A stretch of DNA of 64,000 nt from Pseudomonadota bacterium (GCA_023451735.1 JAEXYH010000015.1:71784-135783), one strand, 5' to 3'; shown: positions 51,816 through 61,264, counted from the stretch's first letter. Program-made: numbers and translations. The notes: generated by a model from the sequence alone, not told the origin.

Positions 51816-52268
51816 TGTGCGCTCCGATTGGCTACGCCCCTCAATTGGTTTATTATTCGGAAGTCCGCTTTGCGCCAAATGCGGTCGTCGAATGAAGGCA
51901 ATCGCGAGTAGGCCTACCGTAGACGGGTACAAACCTCGGCCCTCATTATGCCGATTGCCCGAGCGCGATACCTCCAATCGCTGCGATTGCAGAGTTCGCG
52001 TCATATTCTGCACGAACGTTGCCTGCAAAAAGCTCGTGGTCCACCGATTTTCGCCTCACCCACTTGCCAGCGGCCGGACGTACATATTCCAACGTCCCCG
52101 CATCACGGTGCGTGTCATCCAGAGTGCCCCCAACAAGCCCCTGTCTGAGCTGGGTTTAGGAAATCCAGGAACGACGAGTCTTGATGGCGGGCGATGGGCA
52201 TTGCCTTCGGCGCCTTCCACCAGATCGTATCCTGCCCCAATCGAAAGCCAGACCAACCTGCCAGAAGT
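51816..52268. other. Region with a possible zinc-finger remnant
   Basis: About 450 bp. One plus-strand frame from about 51820 contains CAKCGRRMKAIASRPTVDGY and further Cys residues, suggesting a small zinc-binding protein or its remnant, but the frame runs on into unrelated sequence to 52347 with no good start or stop. Otherwise no gene recognised. Confidence 0.25.
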
Positions 52269-52823
52269 TCAGCATTCCGGTACATTGAGCGCCACCCCGC
52301 CGCGAGATGTTTCCCGATATTTGTCGAGCATGTCATGTCCGGTCTGACGCATCGTCTCAATGACCTGATCGAGCGACACATGATGCGCGCCATCACCCGC
52401 CATCGCCAGGTAGGAAGCATTCACAGCCTTCACGGCACCGAAGGCGTTCCGTTCGATGCAAGGAATTTGTACGAGACCGCCAACTGGATCGCAGGTCATG
52501 CCCAAGTGATGCTCTATGGCGATCTCGGCGGCGTTCTCGATCTGCTCGTTCGACCCGCCGAGCACCGCGGTCAATCCTGCGCTCGCCATCGCAGCCGCTG
52601 ACCCCACCTCCCCCTGGCACCCGACCTCGGCCCCGGAGATCGAGGCATTCTGTTTGATGATGCTGCCGACGGCTCCAGCCACCAGACGGAGGGTACGCAT
52701 TCCCTTACGATCACTGCCTTCGCAGAAATCACGATAGTACCGCAACACGGCTGGAACGACGCCGGCGGCGCCATTCGTCGGAGCCATGACGATCCGGCCT
52801 CCTGAGGCGTTCTCCTCGTTCAC
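52269..52823 (-). pseudogene. sdaA: L-serine dehydratase, C-terminal part only
   Basis: 184 residues from NEENASGGRIVMAPTNGAAG to the intact end GGVALNVPEC, with homology reaching back to about 52856 (PFDYISAFVIA). The Fe-S cysteines GAEVGCQGE and MTCDPVGGLVQIPC are present. The N-terminal ~270 residues of a normal ~460-residue enzyme are missing, and the sequence upstream belongs to another broken gene on the other strand. L-serine deamination is unlikely to remain. Confidence 0.82.
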
Positions 52824-52930
52824 CGCTATGACGAAGGCCGAGATGTAGTCGAACGGCTCGCTCGGTGAGCGACTATTGCTCAGTTGAGCGTCCTGCAGGC
52901 GAGCATATAGCCCCTGAGCTCGCCGCTTAA

Positions 52931-53182
52931 CTCGAAGGTTTCCCGGAAGCGTATTCGAATTCGATCGGTGTCAAGAAGAGCTACCTTGATCAGAACCCCG
53001 ACACAGTCCGCAAGTTTGTGAAGGCTGCGATGCGTGGTTGGAAGTACACGATGGAGAATCGCGACGATGCCGCGGCGATTATGGTCAAAGCAGTGCCATC
53101 GCTGGACAAAGCGATCGTCCGCGAGGAAATCGACCTGCTGGAGCGCGTCGCAATCAACTCCGACGTAAGGCAGAACGGCTAA
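52931..53182 (+). pseudogene. Fragment of an ABC transporter substrate-binding protein (NMT1/SsuA-like)
   Basis: About 83 residues: PEAYSNSIGVKKSYLDQNPD, then VRKFVKAAMRGWKYTMENRD, DAAAIMVKAVPSLDKAIVRE and INSDVRQNG before a stop. This is the C-terminal lobe of nitrate/sulfonate/thiamin-precursor-type binding proteins. The beginning (signal peptide, first lobe) is missing. It abuts the truncated sdaA, so both ends may come from one deletion. Confidence 0.75.
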
Positions 53183-53581
53183 TCGCCGAAGCACTTCCGC
53201 ATGAACCGCCCAAGCCGCCCGTCAATTGGAGAAGGATGACGTCGTCCCTTCACTGATGGCTGCCCTGTCAAACGCCGCGCATGGTCATTTGCCGACGTTC
53301 GGATGCGAAATTCTTGTTCTCCAAGTAGTCCTATTTAATTCTCAACGCAGTCCTTTCTTGTACTCGCCGCGTTCCAATTCACCATCGATTTTCATCAGCA
53401 AAATCAGATAGTTATAAAATTTCTTCATTGCTTCCGCCTTCCACATGGGCTTCGCTGGGCCGGATCGAATCAGAGAACCAGCGGAGTTCTGCAACGTGCA
53501 TAGCTGCCCAACAGAGGGAGCCGGCATGCCCCTGAGGGCAATGCCATGGGTTGCACTGTGCGCTGGCTGATCACGAAGCGC
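53183..53581. other. Region with no recognised gene
   Basis: About 400 bp. No frame with convincing homology was found; short minus-strand frames exist near 53342-53443 but look random. Confidence 0.4.
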
Positions 53582-54013
53582 ATGACGACCTGGATCAGAA
53601 ACATGGTGCTGACCTGGCCAGGCGAGACCATCTCCTGGAAGGAGGTGTGCGCTGTTGTGACTAAAGAGTATCCCGCCGGTCACTGGCGCCGACAAACACT
53701 CTCCAGGAACAAGGACATTCAAGCAGCATTTGAGAGCACAAAACGTCGATTGCACCTGCAAGCCGACGGTCGACGCACGAATGGAAAAGCACCGCGTCGC
53801 GCCCCGAGTGATGGAGCAAACTCCGGGACGTGGGACTACCATCTTGATGAAATAGCCAAGTTGCATGGTCGCATAGCCGGCCTAGAGAAAACCATTGCCG
53901 GGTTGGAGCGACAATTTGTCCGGTGGCAGGCAAACGCGGACAAGGAAGGCCTAACCCTCCAGAAGCTCGATGCCCCCATCCCACGTGCAGATTTGGGCTG
54001 GGTCGACAAATAA
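53582..54013 (+). CDS. Coiled-coil hypothetical protein, possibly mobile-element accessory
   Basis: 143 residues: WPGETISWKEVCAVVTKEYP, GHWRRQTLSRNKDIQAAFES, then a coiled coil around residues 95-125 (IAKLHGRIAGLEKTIAGLER). The layout (small N-terminal HTH-like part, coiled coil, QFVRWQANA) recalls accessory proteins found beside tyrosine recombinases, but I base this on general resemblance only. No recombinase is adjacent, so it may be a leftover. Confidence 0.5.
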   Translation: MTTWIRNMVLTWPGETISWKEVCAVVTKEYPAGHWRRQTLSRNKDIQAAFESTKRRLHLQADGRRTNGKAPRRAPSDGANSGTWDYHLDEIAKLHGRIAGLEKTIAGLERQFVRWQANADKEGLTLQKLDAPIPRADLGWVDK

Positions 54014-54358
54014 AATCGACACATCCCGGTGACGAGCTGACTATCCGTCCCCCAAATTCATCTCGAACCAATTTGAAGCTCTACATATGTCCCTGCCGCT
54101 GAGGACGGCCGTTTTTGCGCGCTTTAATCTCCTCACTGGAGAAACAATGCCTTTCGCAGACTGTCGGTTACATATTCTGAGCGGATGCCTATTTCGCGTT
54201 CCAGCTCAATGAGATAAGTGTTCAGTTACATACATACAGACAGTTTTCCTGATTGAGATCGCACCTGACACTGATCGCGCTTCGGGCCAAGACTTCGCGT
54301 CAAGGCCCGGAGCGCCGCTCCAAGGACCATCGGGTGTCTATTTCTGGCGAGTGATCCA
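54014..54358. other. Intergenic region upstream of pepT
   Basis: 345 bp, lower in GC than the surroundings, with no gene recognised; it presumably includes the pepT promoter. It marks the change from broken accessory genes to core-like sequence. Confidence 0.45.
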
Positions 54359-55618
54359 ATGACAGCGACGTCGGCCATTTCCTTCACCCACGACGTCCTC
54401 GAGCGCTTCCTGCGCTATGTCGTGATCGACACCCAATCCGATCCCGCCTCGCCCACCTGCCCTTCCACAGCCAAGCAGAAAGACCTCGGTGCCTTGCTGG
54501 CGCGCGAACTGCAGGCGCTTGGGCTCGAGGACGCGCATCTCGACGAGCACGGTTATGTCTATGCCACGATCCCGGCGACGTCCGACAAGCCCGTGCCGGT
54601 GATCTGCTTCTGCTCGCATATGGATACGTCGCCGGACTGCAGCGGCGCCAATGTGAAGCCGCAGATCGTGCGCAGCTATCAGGGCGGCGACATCGTGCTG
54701 CCCGCGGACAACACGCAGGTCATCCGCGTCAAAGATAATCCGGCGCTCAAGGACCAGATCGGCCACGACATCATCACCACCGACGGCACCACGCTGCTCG
54801 GCGCCGACAACAAGGCCGGCATCGCCGAGATCATGGATGCTGCACGTTTCCTGATCGCCAATCCCGATATCAAGCACGGCATGATCAAGATCCTGTTCAC
54901 TCCGGACGAGGAAATCGGCCGCGGCGTCGATAAGGTCGACCTGAAAAAGCTCGGCGCCGATTTCGCCTATACGATGGACGGCGAGACCGCCGGCCATATC
55001 GAGGACGAGACGTTCTCGGCCGATGCAGCGGTGATCACCATCACCGGCGTTGCCGCGCATCCTGGCTTCGCCAAGGGCAAGATGGAGCACGCCATCAAGA
55101 TCGCCGCAGAGATTGTTGCACGACTACCAAAAGACGCGGCGCCGGAAACCACCGAGGGCAAGCAAGGCTTTCTGCACCCGACAGGCATTTCAGGCGGGCT
55201 CGAGCAGGCAACGCTCAGCCTGATCGTCCGCGACTTCACCGAAGACGGGCTGCAGGAAAAGGAAACACTCCTCCAATCCATCGTCGATGACGTGCTGACG
55301 TCCTATCCGCATTCGACGGCATCAATGGCCGTCACCCAGCAGTATCGCAACATGAAGAAGGTCATCGACCAGCACCCGCATGGCATCGACTACGCCATCG
55401 AGGCGATCCGCCGTACCGGCCTGACACCGGTGCGCGGCAGCATCCGCGGCGGCACCGACGGCTCTCGGCTGTCATTCATGGGCCTGCCCTGCCCCAACAT
55501 CTTTGCCGGCGAGCACGCTTTCCATGGCCGCACCGAATGGGTCAGTGTGCAGGACATGGAGAAGGCTGCCGAAACCATCGTGCATCTGGCGATAATCTGG
55601 GAAGAGCGGTCGAAATAA
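54359..55618 (+). CDS. pepT: Peptidase T (tripeptide aminopeptidase)
   Basis: 419 residues of the M20B family. Metal ligands are visible: FCSHMDTSPD (His-x-Asp), GADNKAGIAEIM (Asp), FTPDEEIGRG (Glu pair), YTMDGE (Asp) and FAGEHAFHGRTEW (last His). It cleaves N-terminal residues from tripeptides in the cytosol with two zinc ions. Full length and monocistronic. Confidence 0.95.
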   Translation: MTATSAISFTHDVLERFLRYVVIDTQSDPASPTCPSTAKQKDLGALLARELQALGLEDAHLDEHGYVYATIPATSDKPVPVICFCSHMDTSPDCSGANVKPQIVRSYQGGDIVLPADNTQVIRVKDNPALKDQIGHDIITTDGTTLLGADNKAGIAEIMDAARFLIANPDIKHGMIKILFTPDEEIGRGVDKVDLKKLGADFAYTMDGETAGHIEDETFSADAAVITITGVAAHPGFAKGKMEHAIKIAAEIVARLPKDAAPETTEGKQGFLHPTGISGGLEQATLSLIVRDFTEDGLQEKETLLQSIVDDVLTSYPHSTASMAVTQQYRNMKKVIDQHPHGIDYAIEAIRRTGLTPVRGSIRGGTDGSRLSFMGLPCPNIFAGEHAFHGRTEWVSVQDMEKAAETIVHLAIIWEERSK

Positions 55619-55850
55619 CCGGGCTACGCCTCAGGTATTCTAAAACCTTACGCCATCCGTCACGCGCACCGAGACCTTCGGCGGCACGATCAAATTTGCA
55701 GTGTGTCCCTGCATTCGCCTTCCGGCTGATTGCGTCCGCACGACACCTCGTTATCCTGTGCAGAACGGCTCACGAAGCGCCTCAGCGCGGGAATGGCCGA
55801 TGGCGTCCGTGCTTTCAGAAAATTGATACGGATCGGATGCGGGAGCGCCG

Positions 55851-56585
55851 ATGAATTCGTTCAGGGGAAAATATTTTCAGGACGCGCTAGCGGCGATCGA
55901 ACGGATTGGCGCTGCGCAGACTCCTACCGTCGTCGGCGAGATCGTGTCTGCCACCGCAGCCATGTTCGGCTATGGCCATGCCTGCTTTCTCGCCTCGGCA
56001 GGAAGCCACCAGCCATTCGAAGACCGCGTGCTGTGGCGCGTCTGGCCGAAGGGCTGGGCCGACCAGTATCGCAGCTCCAACTTCTACGCGCACGATCCCG
56101 TGGCACCGCGCATCCGCCGGCATGCAGAGATGTTCGCATGGTCGGACATTGCGCTGGATGACGTGAGCCCCGCGTCGCGTCACATCATGGAAATCGCGGC
56201 TGTCGACTACGACCTGCGCTACGGTCTCTGCGCCCCCCTGCACGGCATGAACGGCTATCAAGCCGGGCTATCACTTGCAGGCCACGAGGTCGAACGCACG
56301 CCCGAGGCCAATTCGGCGATCGAACTCGTCACCATGTATGCGTTCAACCGCTTCGCCATCCTCCGCTCGCGCGAGCAGACCAGGCCGGCTCTGCTCAGCG
56401 CGCGCGAACGCGAAGTGATGAGCTGGGTCGCCGCCGGCAAGACGGCGTGGGATACGAGCGTGATCCTCAACATCTCCGAGGACACCGTGAACAAGACAGT
56501 GACGGCGGCGATGCACAAGCTGAATGCGCATACTCGCGCACAGGCTGTGGCCGAGGCAATCAAGCGCGGCCTGATCACCTTCTGA
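55851..56585 (+). CDS. LuxR-family quorum-sensing regulator
   Basis: 244 residues. N-terminal autoinducer-binding domain contains WADQYRSSNFYAHDPVA, with the Tyr and Asp-Pro pair, FAWSDIAL (Trp) and YGLCAPLHG (Gly) characteristic of LuxR receptors. C-terminal LuxR HTH: LSAREREVMSWVAAGKTAWD and ISEDTVNKTVTAAMHKLNAH. It binds an acyl-homoserine lactone and controls transcription. luxI follows after 89 bp in the same direction. Confidence 0.92.
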   Translation: MNSFRGKYFQDALAAIERIGAAQTPTVVGEIVSATAAMFGYGHACFLASAGSHQPFEDRVLWRVWPKGWADQYRSSNFYAHDPVAPRIRRHAEMFAWSDIALDDVSPASRHIMEIAAVDYDLRYGLCAPLHGMNGYQAGLSLAGHEVERTPEANSAIELVTMYAFNRFAILRSREQTRPALLSAREREVMSWVAAGKTAWDTSVILNISEDTVNKTVTAAMHKLNAHTRAQAVAEAIKRGLITF

Positions 56586-56645
56586 TTTGGCGCTTGTCAA
56601 TCCCCTGCCCACGGAATGTCGCGATCCGCCCACTCATGAAATTTT

Positions 56646-56665
56646 CCCACGCAAGGCAGCGTGGG
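56646..56665. repeat. Inverted repeat just upstream of luxI
   Basis: CCCACGC - 6 bp - GCGTGGG, ending 9 bp before the luxI ATG and overlapping its Shine-Dalgarno sequence. It could be a LuxR operator half or a hairpin that hides the ribosome site; it does not match the classical lux box. Confidence 0.5.
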
Positions 56666-56674
56666 GCGATTGTC

Positions 56675-57289
56675 ATGATCGAGATCATCAATAGCGAGAA
56701 CACGAACTACCACGCCGATCTTCTCGACAAGCAGTTCCGGCTGCGTCACGACATCTTCGTCAAGGATCGCGGCTGGACCGATTTCGACATCGACGGCACC
56801 CACGAGCGCGATCAATATGACGACGCCGCCGCGGTCTATCTCGTTGCGGCGAATGAAATCGGCAGCGTGGCCGGCGGCTATCGGCTTTATCCCACCGTGC
56901 TGCCGCATATGCTGAGCGAACAATTTCCGCACCTGGTCGAGGGCGCGATCATCCGGCGCAGCGACGTGCTCGAATTGACGCGTTTTGCCATGCGAAAATC
57001 CGAGCGCCGCAGCCGGCACTATTTCGAGCTGCTCGCGGCGATCCAGGAATATGGGATGATGGAGGGCTTGTCGGGGTTTACCTCGGTGATCAATCCGCTG
57101 CGCATTCCGATCCTGCAGGGTTTTGGTTTCGATATCGAACCGCTCGGCCTGCCCGCCATGATCGACGGCGAATCCACCATTGCCGTCCTGTTCCACGTCA
57201 ATGAGCAATGCCACGCCCGCGTGCGGGACAAGGTGGCGATCCACGAAACCGTATTCGGCGCCGCCACGGCCTCGCGCCAGATTGCCTGA
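56675..57289 (+). CDS. LuxI-family acyl-homoserine-lactone synthase
   Basis: 204 residues starting MIEIINSENTNYHADLLDKQ. LuxI residues are visible: FRLRHDIFVKDRGW (Arg, Phe, Trp), FDIDGTHERDQYDD (Asp pair), GGYRLYPT (Arg), VLELTRFAMRK (Glu-x2-Arg) and GFTSVINPL. It joins S-adenosylmethionine to an acyl donor. The RLRHDIFVKDRGW start resembles BjaI/RpaI synthases, which use acyl-CoA (isovaleryl or coumaroyl) donors; that donor choice is an inference. An in-frame ATG at 56636 would add 13 residues. Confidence 0.92.
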   Translation: MIEIINSENTNYHADLLDKQFRLRHDIFVKDRGWTDFDIDGTHERDQYDDAAAVYLVAANEIGSVAGGYRLYPTVLPHMLSEQFPHLVEGAIIRRSDVLELTRFAMRKSERRSRHYFELLAAIQEYGMMEGLSGFTSVINPLRIPILQGFGFDIEPLGLPAMIDGESTIAVLFHVNEQCHARVRDKVAIHETVFGAATASRQIA

Positions 57290-57295
57290 GCCCCC

Positions 57296-57472
57296 ATGAG
57301 CGAATGTCACCTGAAACTGATCCAGGGCGGGAAAGACGCCGACGACCTGATCGTCACCATGCTGCACGCGCTGAAACTGGCGGATTCGTGCCGGTCGGAA
57401 ACCACCTACAACCTGCTGCGGATGGCGCTGCTGAACGAGGGAATCGAGATCGCGAAGGGATTGGAGCGCTGA
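57296..57472 (+). CDS. Small protein downstream of luxI
   Basis: 58 residues, MSECHLKLIQGGKDADDLIV, then TMLHALKLADSCRSETTYNL and LRMALLNEGIEIAKGLER. It lies 6 bp after the luxI stop, so co-transcription is likely. Helical, no known family; could be a small regulator of the quorum system. Confidence 0.55.
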   Translation: MSECHLKLIQGGKDADDLIVTMLHALKLADSCRSETTYNLLRMALLNEGIEIAKGLER

Positions 57473-57535
57473 CCGCCGGAGACGACTTGCCGTCCCGAAG
57501 CGCGGGCGCTAAACAGACGCCGTGGCATTGGCCAT

Positions 57536-57612
57536 GGGCGGCTAGCTCAGCTGGTTAGAGCATCTCGTTTACACCGAGAGGGTCTGCGGTTCGAATCCGT
57601 AGCCGCCCACCA
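57536..57612 (+). tRNA. tRNA-Val (anticodon UAC)
   Basis: Full cloverleaf: 7-bp acceptor GGGCGGC/GCCGCCC, D arm with AGCTCAGCTGGTTAGAGC, anticodon loop TTTACAC (anticodon TAC), T arm GGTTCGAATCC, and encoded CCA. Not disrupted. Confidence 0.96.
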
Positions 57613-57626
57613 ATTTTCCTCAACCG

Positions 57627-58037
57627 TCACTCCATCGCCTGCCCCGGCAGCGCCGCCAGTTCGCTGGCCCATGGGATCGCGGAGCGGCACCAGATCTGCC
57701 GCGATGGTCTGAGTTCATCCCGCTGTGCGATGCTGCCCCAGCGCAGGCTCCAGATGCCGCCGCGTGGACCCTCATCACAGGCAAAGAGCGGCGTGCCGCA
57801 ATCACCGCAGAAGTGCTGCAACCGGATTCGTCCGCTATCTCCAGTTTTGCGATAGATGCGCGTGTCGCCTGACACGATTTGCACATCGTTCGGCGCGCAC
57901 AGAACGGACACGCGATAGGGCGAGCCGGTGAGCATCTGGCAATCCGTACAATGACAGATCGATACCTGCGAAGGATCGATGGTCGCGGTGTAGTGGATCG
58001 CGCCGCAGTGGCAGTTTCCGTCGATCTGCACGAACAC
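57627..58037 (-). CDS. GFA (glutathione-dependent formaldehyde-activating) family protein
   Basis: 136 residues with the zinc-binding GFA pattern: NCHCGAIHYTATIDPS, SICHCTDCQMLTGSPYR and HFCGDCGTPLFACD. Family members are often annotated for formaldehyde-glutathione adduct formation, but most have unknown substrates. Convergent with the tRNA gene. Confidence 0.9.
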   Translation of the reverse strand: MFVQIDGNCHCGAIHYTATIDPSQVSICHCTDCQMLTGSPYRVSVLCAPNDVQIVSGDTRIYRKTGDSGRIRLQHFCGDCGTPLFACDEGPRGGIWSLRWGSIAQRDELRPSRQIWCRSAIPWASELAALPGQAME

Positions 58038-58081
58038 CTCCTCGCGACGAGCTTAAGCCGGAGCGCGCGATGATCGATCGA

Positions 58082-58336
58082 CTATCGCTGCAATCCGATC
58101 GCCGCTGGCGCCTGCAGATCCTGTCGCGACCATTCCGGGTTCGGCTGCTCCGGCTGTTTGGTGCCGAGAAAGTTCGCGCGGTCCTTGTTCTGGAAGCCGC
58201 GATCCCTGCCCTCGAATTCGCGCTCCGCGCGATAGCCGCGCTCGCGCTCGGTGCCGAAGCGTTTGTCCAGCCGCTCGCATAAGGCCGTGTCGGTCGCAGC
58301 CATCGACACCAATGCCGTCAGGATGAGCGCTCTCAT
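58082..58336 (-). CDS. Small exported charged hypothetical protein
   Basis: About 84 residues: signal peptide MRALILTALVSMAATDTALC, then a strongly charged, Arg/Glu-rich region (ERERGYRAEREFEGRDRGF). No known family. One more Met lies one codon upstream. Confidence 0.6.
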   Translation of the reverse strand: MRALILTALVSMAATDTALCERLDKRFGTERERGYRAEREFEGRDRGFQNKDRANFLGTKQPEQPNPEWSRQDLQAPAAIGLQR

Positions 58337-58431
58337 CATCGCAGTCTCTCCATGACCGAGCCTAGCACCGCTGGTCGCGGATCGACAGGCGCGGCCTGAT
58401 CAAGCTCCCGTCATCGGACGAGCCATAGGCC

Positions 58432-58464
58432 CAAAACAAAAGCGGCGCCCCGAAGGACGCCGCT
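58432..58464 (-). terminator. Intrinsic terminator of lon
   Basis: On the minus strand, stem AGCGGCG / CGCCGCT with a 10-base loop, followed by TTTGTTTTG. It ends transcription 23 bp after the lon stop. Confidence 0.85.
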
Positions 58465-58486
58465 GATGTCGTGATCGGGTGTGAGG

Positions 58487-60910
58487 TCAGTGCGCGGTCA
58501 GGCCACCGGCGGCTTCGTCGCCATCGGCTTTCACCGGCACCTTGGTGTCCTCTTCCCAGTCGATCGCCTCCGGCTGGCGGACCAGCGCGTTCTTGATCAC
58601 CTCGTCCATCCGCCCGACCGGGATGATGTTGAGGCCACCCTTGATGCTGTCCGGGATCTCGGTGAGATCCTTGGCATTGTCCTCGGGGATCAAGACCGTC
58701 TTGATGCCACCGCGGGCCGCAGCCAGCAGCTTCTCCTTCAACCCGCCGATCGGCAGCACGCGGCCGCGCAGCGTGATTTCGCCGGTCATGGCAACATCGC
58801 GCCGGATCGGAATGCCCGTGAGGACAGACACGATCGTGGTGGCCATCGCCACGCCGGCGGACGGACCGTCCTTCGGCGTTGCGCCCTCGGGCACGTGGAC
58901 GTGGATGTCGCGCCGTTCGAACAGCGGCGGTTCGATCCCGAAGGTGATCGCGCGCGAGCGAACGTAAGACGCCGCTGCCGAGATCGATTCCTTCATCACG
59001 TCACGCAGGTTGCCGGTGACGGTCATGCGGCCCTTGCCGGGCATCATGACGCCTTCGATGGTGAGCAGTTCACCGCCGACATCCGTCCAGGCCAGACCGG
59101 TCACGACGCCGACCTGATCGTCAGCCTCGATCTCGCCAAAGCGATACTTCGGCACACCGGAGAACTCTTCGAGAGTCTTCTCGGTGACCTTCACCACCTT
59201 CTTCTTCGAGAGCATCAGCTCCTTCACGGCCTTGCGGGCCAGCGTGGAGATTTCGCGCTCGAGGTTACGCACGCCCGCTTCGCGGGTGTAGCGGCGGATC
59301 AGCAGCAGCAACGCGTCGTCGTCGATCGACCATTCCTTGGTGTCCAGGCCGTGCTTCGACAGCGCAGCCGGGATCAAGTGCTTGCGGGCGATCTCGACCT
59401 TCTCCGTCTCGGTGTAACCGGCGATCCGGATCAGCTCCATGCGGTCCATCAGCGGCCCCGGGATATTCAGGGTGTTCGCCGTGGTGATGAACATCACGTT
59501 GGACAGATCGTAGTCGACCTCAAGATAGTGATCGGCAAAGGTGCCGTTCTGTTCGGGGTCGAGGACCTCGAGCAGAGCCGACGACGGATCGCCGCGGAAG
59601 TCGGCGCCCATCTTGTCGATCTCGTCCAGCAGGAACAGCGGGTTCGAAGTCTTCGCCTTGCGCATCGACTGGATGATCTTGCCGGGCATCGAACCGATAT
59701 AGGTCCGGCGATGACCGCGGATCTCCGCCTCGTCGCGCACGCCGCCGAGCGACACGCGCACGAACTCACGTCCGGTCGCCTTGGCGATCGACTTGCCGAG
59801 CGAGGTCTTGCCGACGCCGGGAGGACCGACGAGGCACAGGATCGGGCCCGTCAGCTTGTTGGCGCGCGACTGCACGGCGAGATACTCGACGATGCGGTCC
59901 TTCACCTTCTCCAGACCGTAGTGCTCTTCATCAAGCATGGCCTGAGCAGCTGAGAGGTCCTTCTTGACCTTCGACTTCTTGCCCCACGGAATCGACAGCA
60001 GCCAGTCGAGATAGTTGCGCACGACGGTCGCTTCCGCGGACATCGGCGACATCTGGCGCAGCTTCTTCAGCTCATGCTGTGCCTTCTCGCGGGCTTCCTT
60101 CGACAGCTTGGTCTTCGCGATCTTCTCTTCGATGTCGGCCAGCTCGTCGCGACCTTCGTCGTCGCCGAGTTCCTTCTGGATCGCCTTCATCTGCTCGTTG
60201 AGATAATACTCGCGCTGCGTCTTCTCCATCTGGCGCTTGACGCGCGAGCGGATACGCTTCTCGACCTGCAGCACCGAGATCTCGCTCTCCATCAGGCCCA
60301 GCACCTTCTCCAGGCGCCCGGTGACGGACAGCGTTTCCAGGATGCCCTGGCGATCCGCGATCTTGACGGCGAGATGCGACGCGACGGTGTCGGCGAGCTT
60401 GGCGAAATCGGTGATCGCCTGCACGACTCCAACGACTTCAGCCGAGATCTTCTTGTTGAGCTTCACATAGCTCTCGAAGTCGGACACGACCGAACGCGAC
60501 AAGGCTTCCGCCTCGACACTCTTGGCATCGGTGTCGGCGAGCGCGACAGCAGTGGCCTCGTAATATTCGCTACGGTCGGAATACTTCTCGACCTTGGCGC
60601 GCTCGAGGCCTTCCACCAGCACCTTCACGGTGCCATCGGGAAGCTTCAGCAGCTGCAGCACGCTGGCGAGCGTGCCGGTCTCATAGATGGCGTCCGGCGC
60701 TGGATCATCATCCGACGCATTCTTCTGCGTCGCGAGCATGATCAAGGCGTCGTTCTTCATCACCTCTTCGAGCGCGCGAATGGATTTTTCGCGGCCGACG
60801 AAGAGCGGCACGATCATGTGCGGGAAGACGACGATGTCGCGCAGCGGCAGCACGGGATAGGAGTGCGTCTCGCCGTGAACAATGGTTGGCCGGGGCTTGG
60901 AGGTCGTCAT
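58487..60910 (-). CDS. lon: ATP-dependent protease Lon
   Basis: 807 residues: N-terminal substrate domain (YPVLPLRDIVVFPHMIVPLF), coiled coil, AAA+ domain with Walker A GPPGVGKTSLGKS and Walker B LFLLDEIDKMG, then the S16 protease domain with PKDGPSAGVAMATTIVS (catalytic Ser) and LPIGGLKEKLLAAARGG (catalytic Lys). Degrades misfolded and regulatory proteins. Downstream of clpX on the same strand, as usual in alphaproteobacteria. Confidence 0.97.
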   Translation of the reverse strand: MTTSKPRPTIVHGETHSYPVLPLRDIVVFPHMIVPLFVGREKSIRALEEVMKNDALIMLATQKNASDDDPAPDAIYETGTLASVLQLLKLPDGTVKVLVEGLERAKVEKYSDRSEYYEATAVALADTDAKSVEAEALSRSVVSDFESYVKLNKKISAEVVGVVQAITDFAKLADTVASHLAVKIADRQGILETLSVTGRLEKVLGLMESEISVLQVEKRIRSRVKRQMEKTQREYYLNEQMKAIQKELGDDEGRDELADIEEKIAKTKLSKEAREKAQHELKKLRQMSPMSAEATVVRNYLDWLLSIPWGKKSKVKKDLSAAQAMLDEEHYGLEKVKDRIVEYLAVQSRANKLTGPILCLVGPPGVGKTSLGKSIAKATGREFVRVSLGGVRDEAEIRGHRRTYIGSMPGKIIQSMRKAKTSNPLFLLDEIDKMGADFRGDPSSALLEVLDPEQNGTFADHYLEVDYDLSNVMFITTANTLNIPGPLMDRMELIRIAGYTETEKVEIARKHLIPAALSKHGLDTKEWSIDDDALLLLIRRYTREAGVRNLEREISTLARKAVKELMLSKKKVVKVTEKTLEEFSGVPKYRFGEIEADDQVGVVTGLAWTDVGGELLTIEGVMMPGKGRMTVTGNLRDVMKESISAAASYVRSRAITFGIEPPLFERRDIHVHVPEGATPKDGPSAGVAMATTIVSVLTGIPIRRDVAMTGEITLRGRVLPIGGLKEKLLAAARGGIKTVLIPEDNAKDLTEIPDSIKGGLNIIPVGRMDEVIKNALVRQPEAIDWEEDTKVPVKADGDEAAGGLTAH

Positions 60911-61159
60911 GGCCTAATCCTTTTGCTTTGCCCCCTTGCACGCGGTCCGCGAGATTGCGCAACCACCACAAGGTGCGATTTCCGTTTCTGCGCGGCCTTT
61001 TGGATTCGAAGATCCCGAGGCTCTACTTGTCCGGAGCGTTATGGCGAATCTTGAGGGAAATAATGTGTTCGCCGCCTGCATTAGGTGGCTATGGGCTGGG
61101 GGGGTGTCAAGTCGCCGAAACGCCTATGAACAAAGGCGGTTTATGGATTGCTCCGGCCC

Positions 61160-61249
61160 GTAGCCCGGATGGAGCGCAGCGAAATCCGGGGACCGGCGTT
61201 TCAGCCGTGCTGCCGGTCCCCGCATGACGCTTCGCTCCATGCGGGCTAC
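61160..61249. repeat. Inverted pair of REP-like repeats
   Basis: A copy starting GTAGCCCGGATGGAGCGC at 61160 and, about 25 bp on, the reverse complement of a close variant (GTAGCCCGCATGGAGCGA) ending at 61249. This dispersed palindromic repeat is widespread in Bradyrhizobiaceae genomes and often lies between genes; it may stabilise transcripts. Confidence 0.8.
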
Positions 61250-61264
61250 AGACAGAGCCTAACG

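Noticed and set aside
56586..56674. Classical lux box upstream of luxI
   Set aside because: The inverted repeat here does not match the ACCTGT-type palindrome, so only an inverted repeat is reported.
58481..59953. 490-residue open frame on the plus strand antisense to lon
   Set aside because: It is the shadow of lon in a GC-rich genome: composition is Arg/His/Asp-rich and repetitive, with no recognisable family, while lon is certain.
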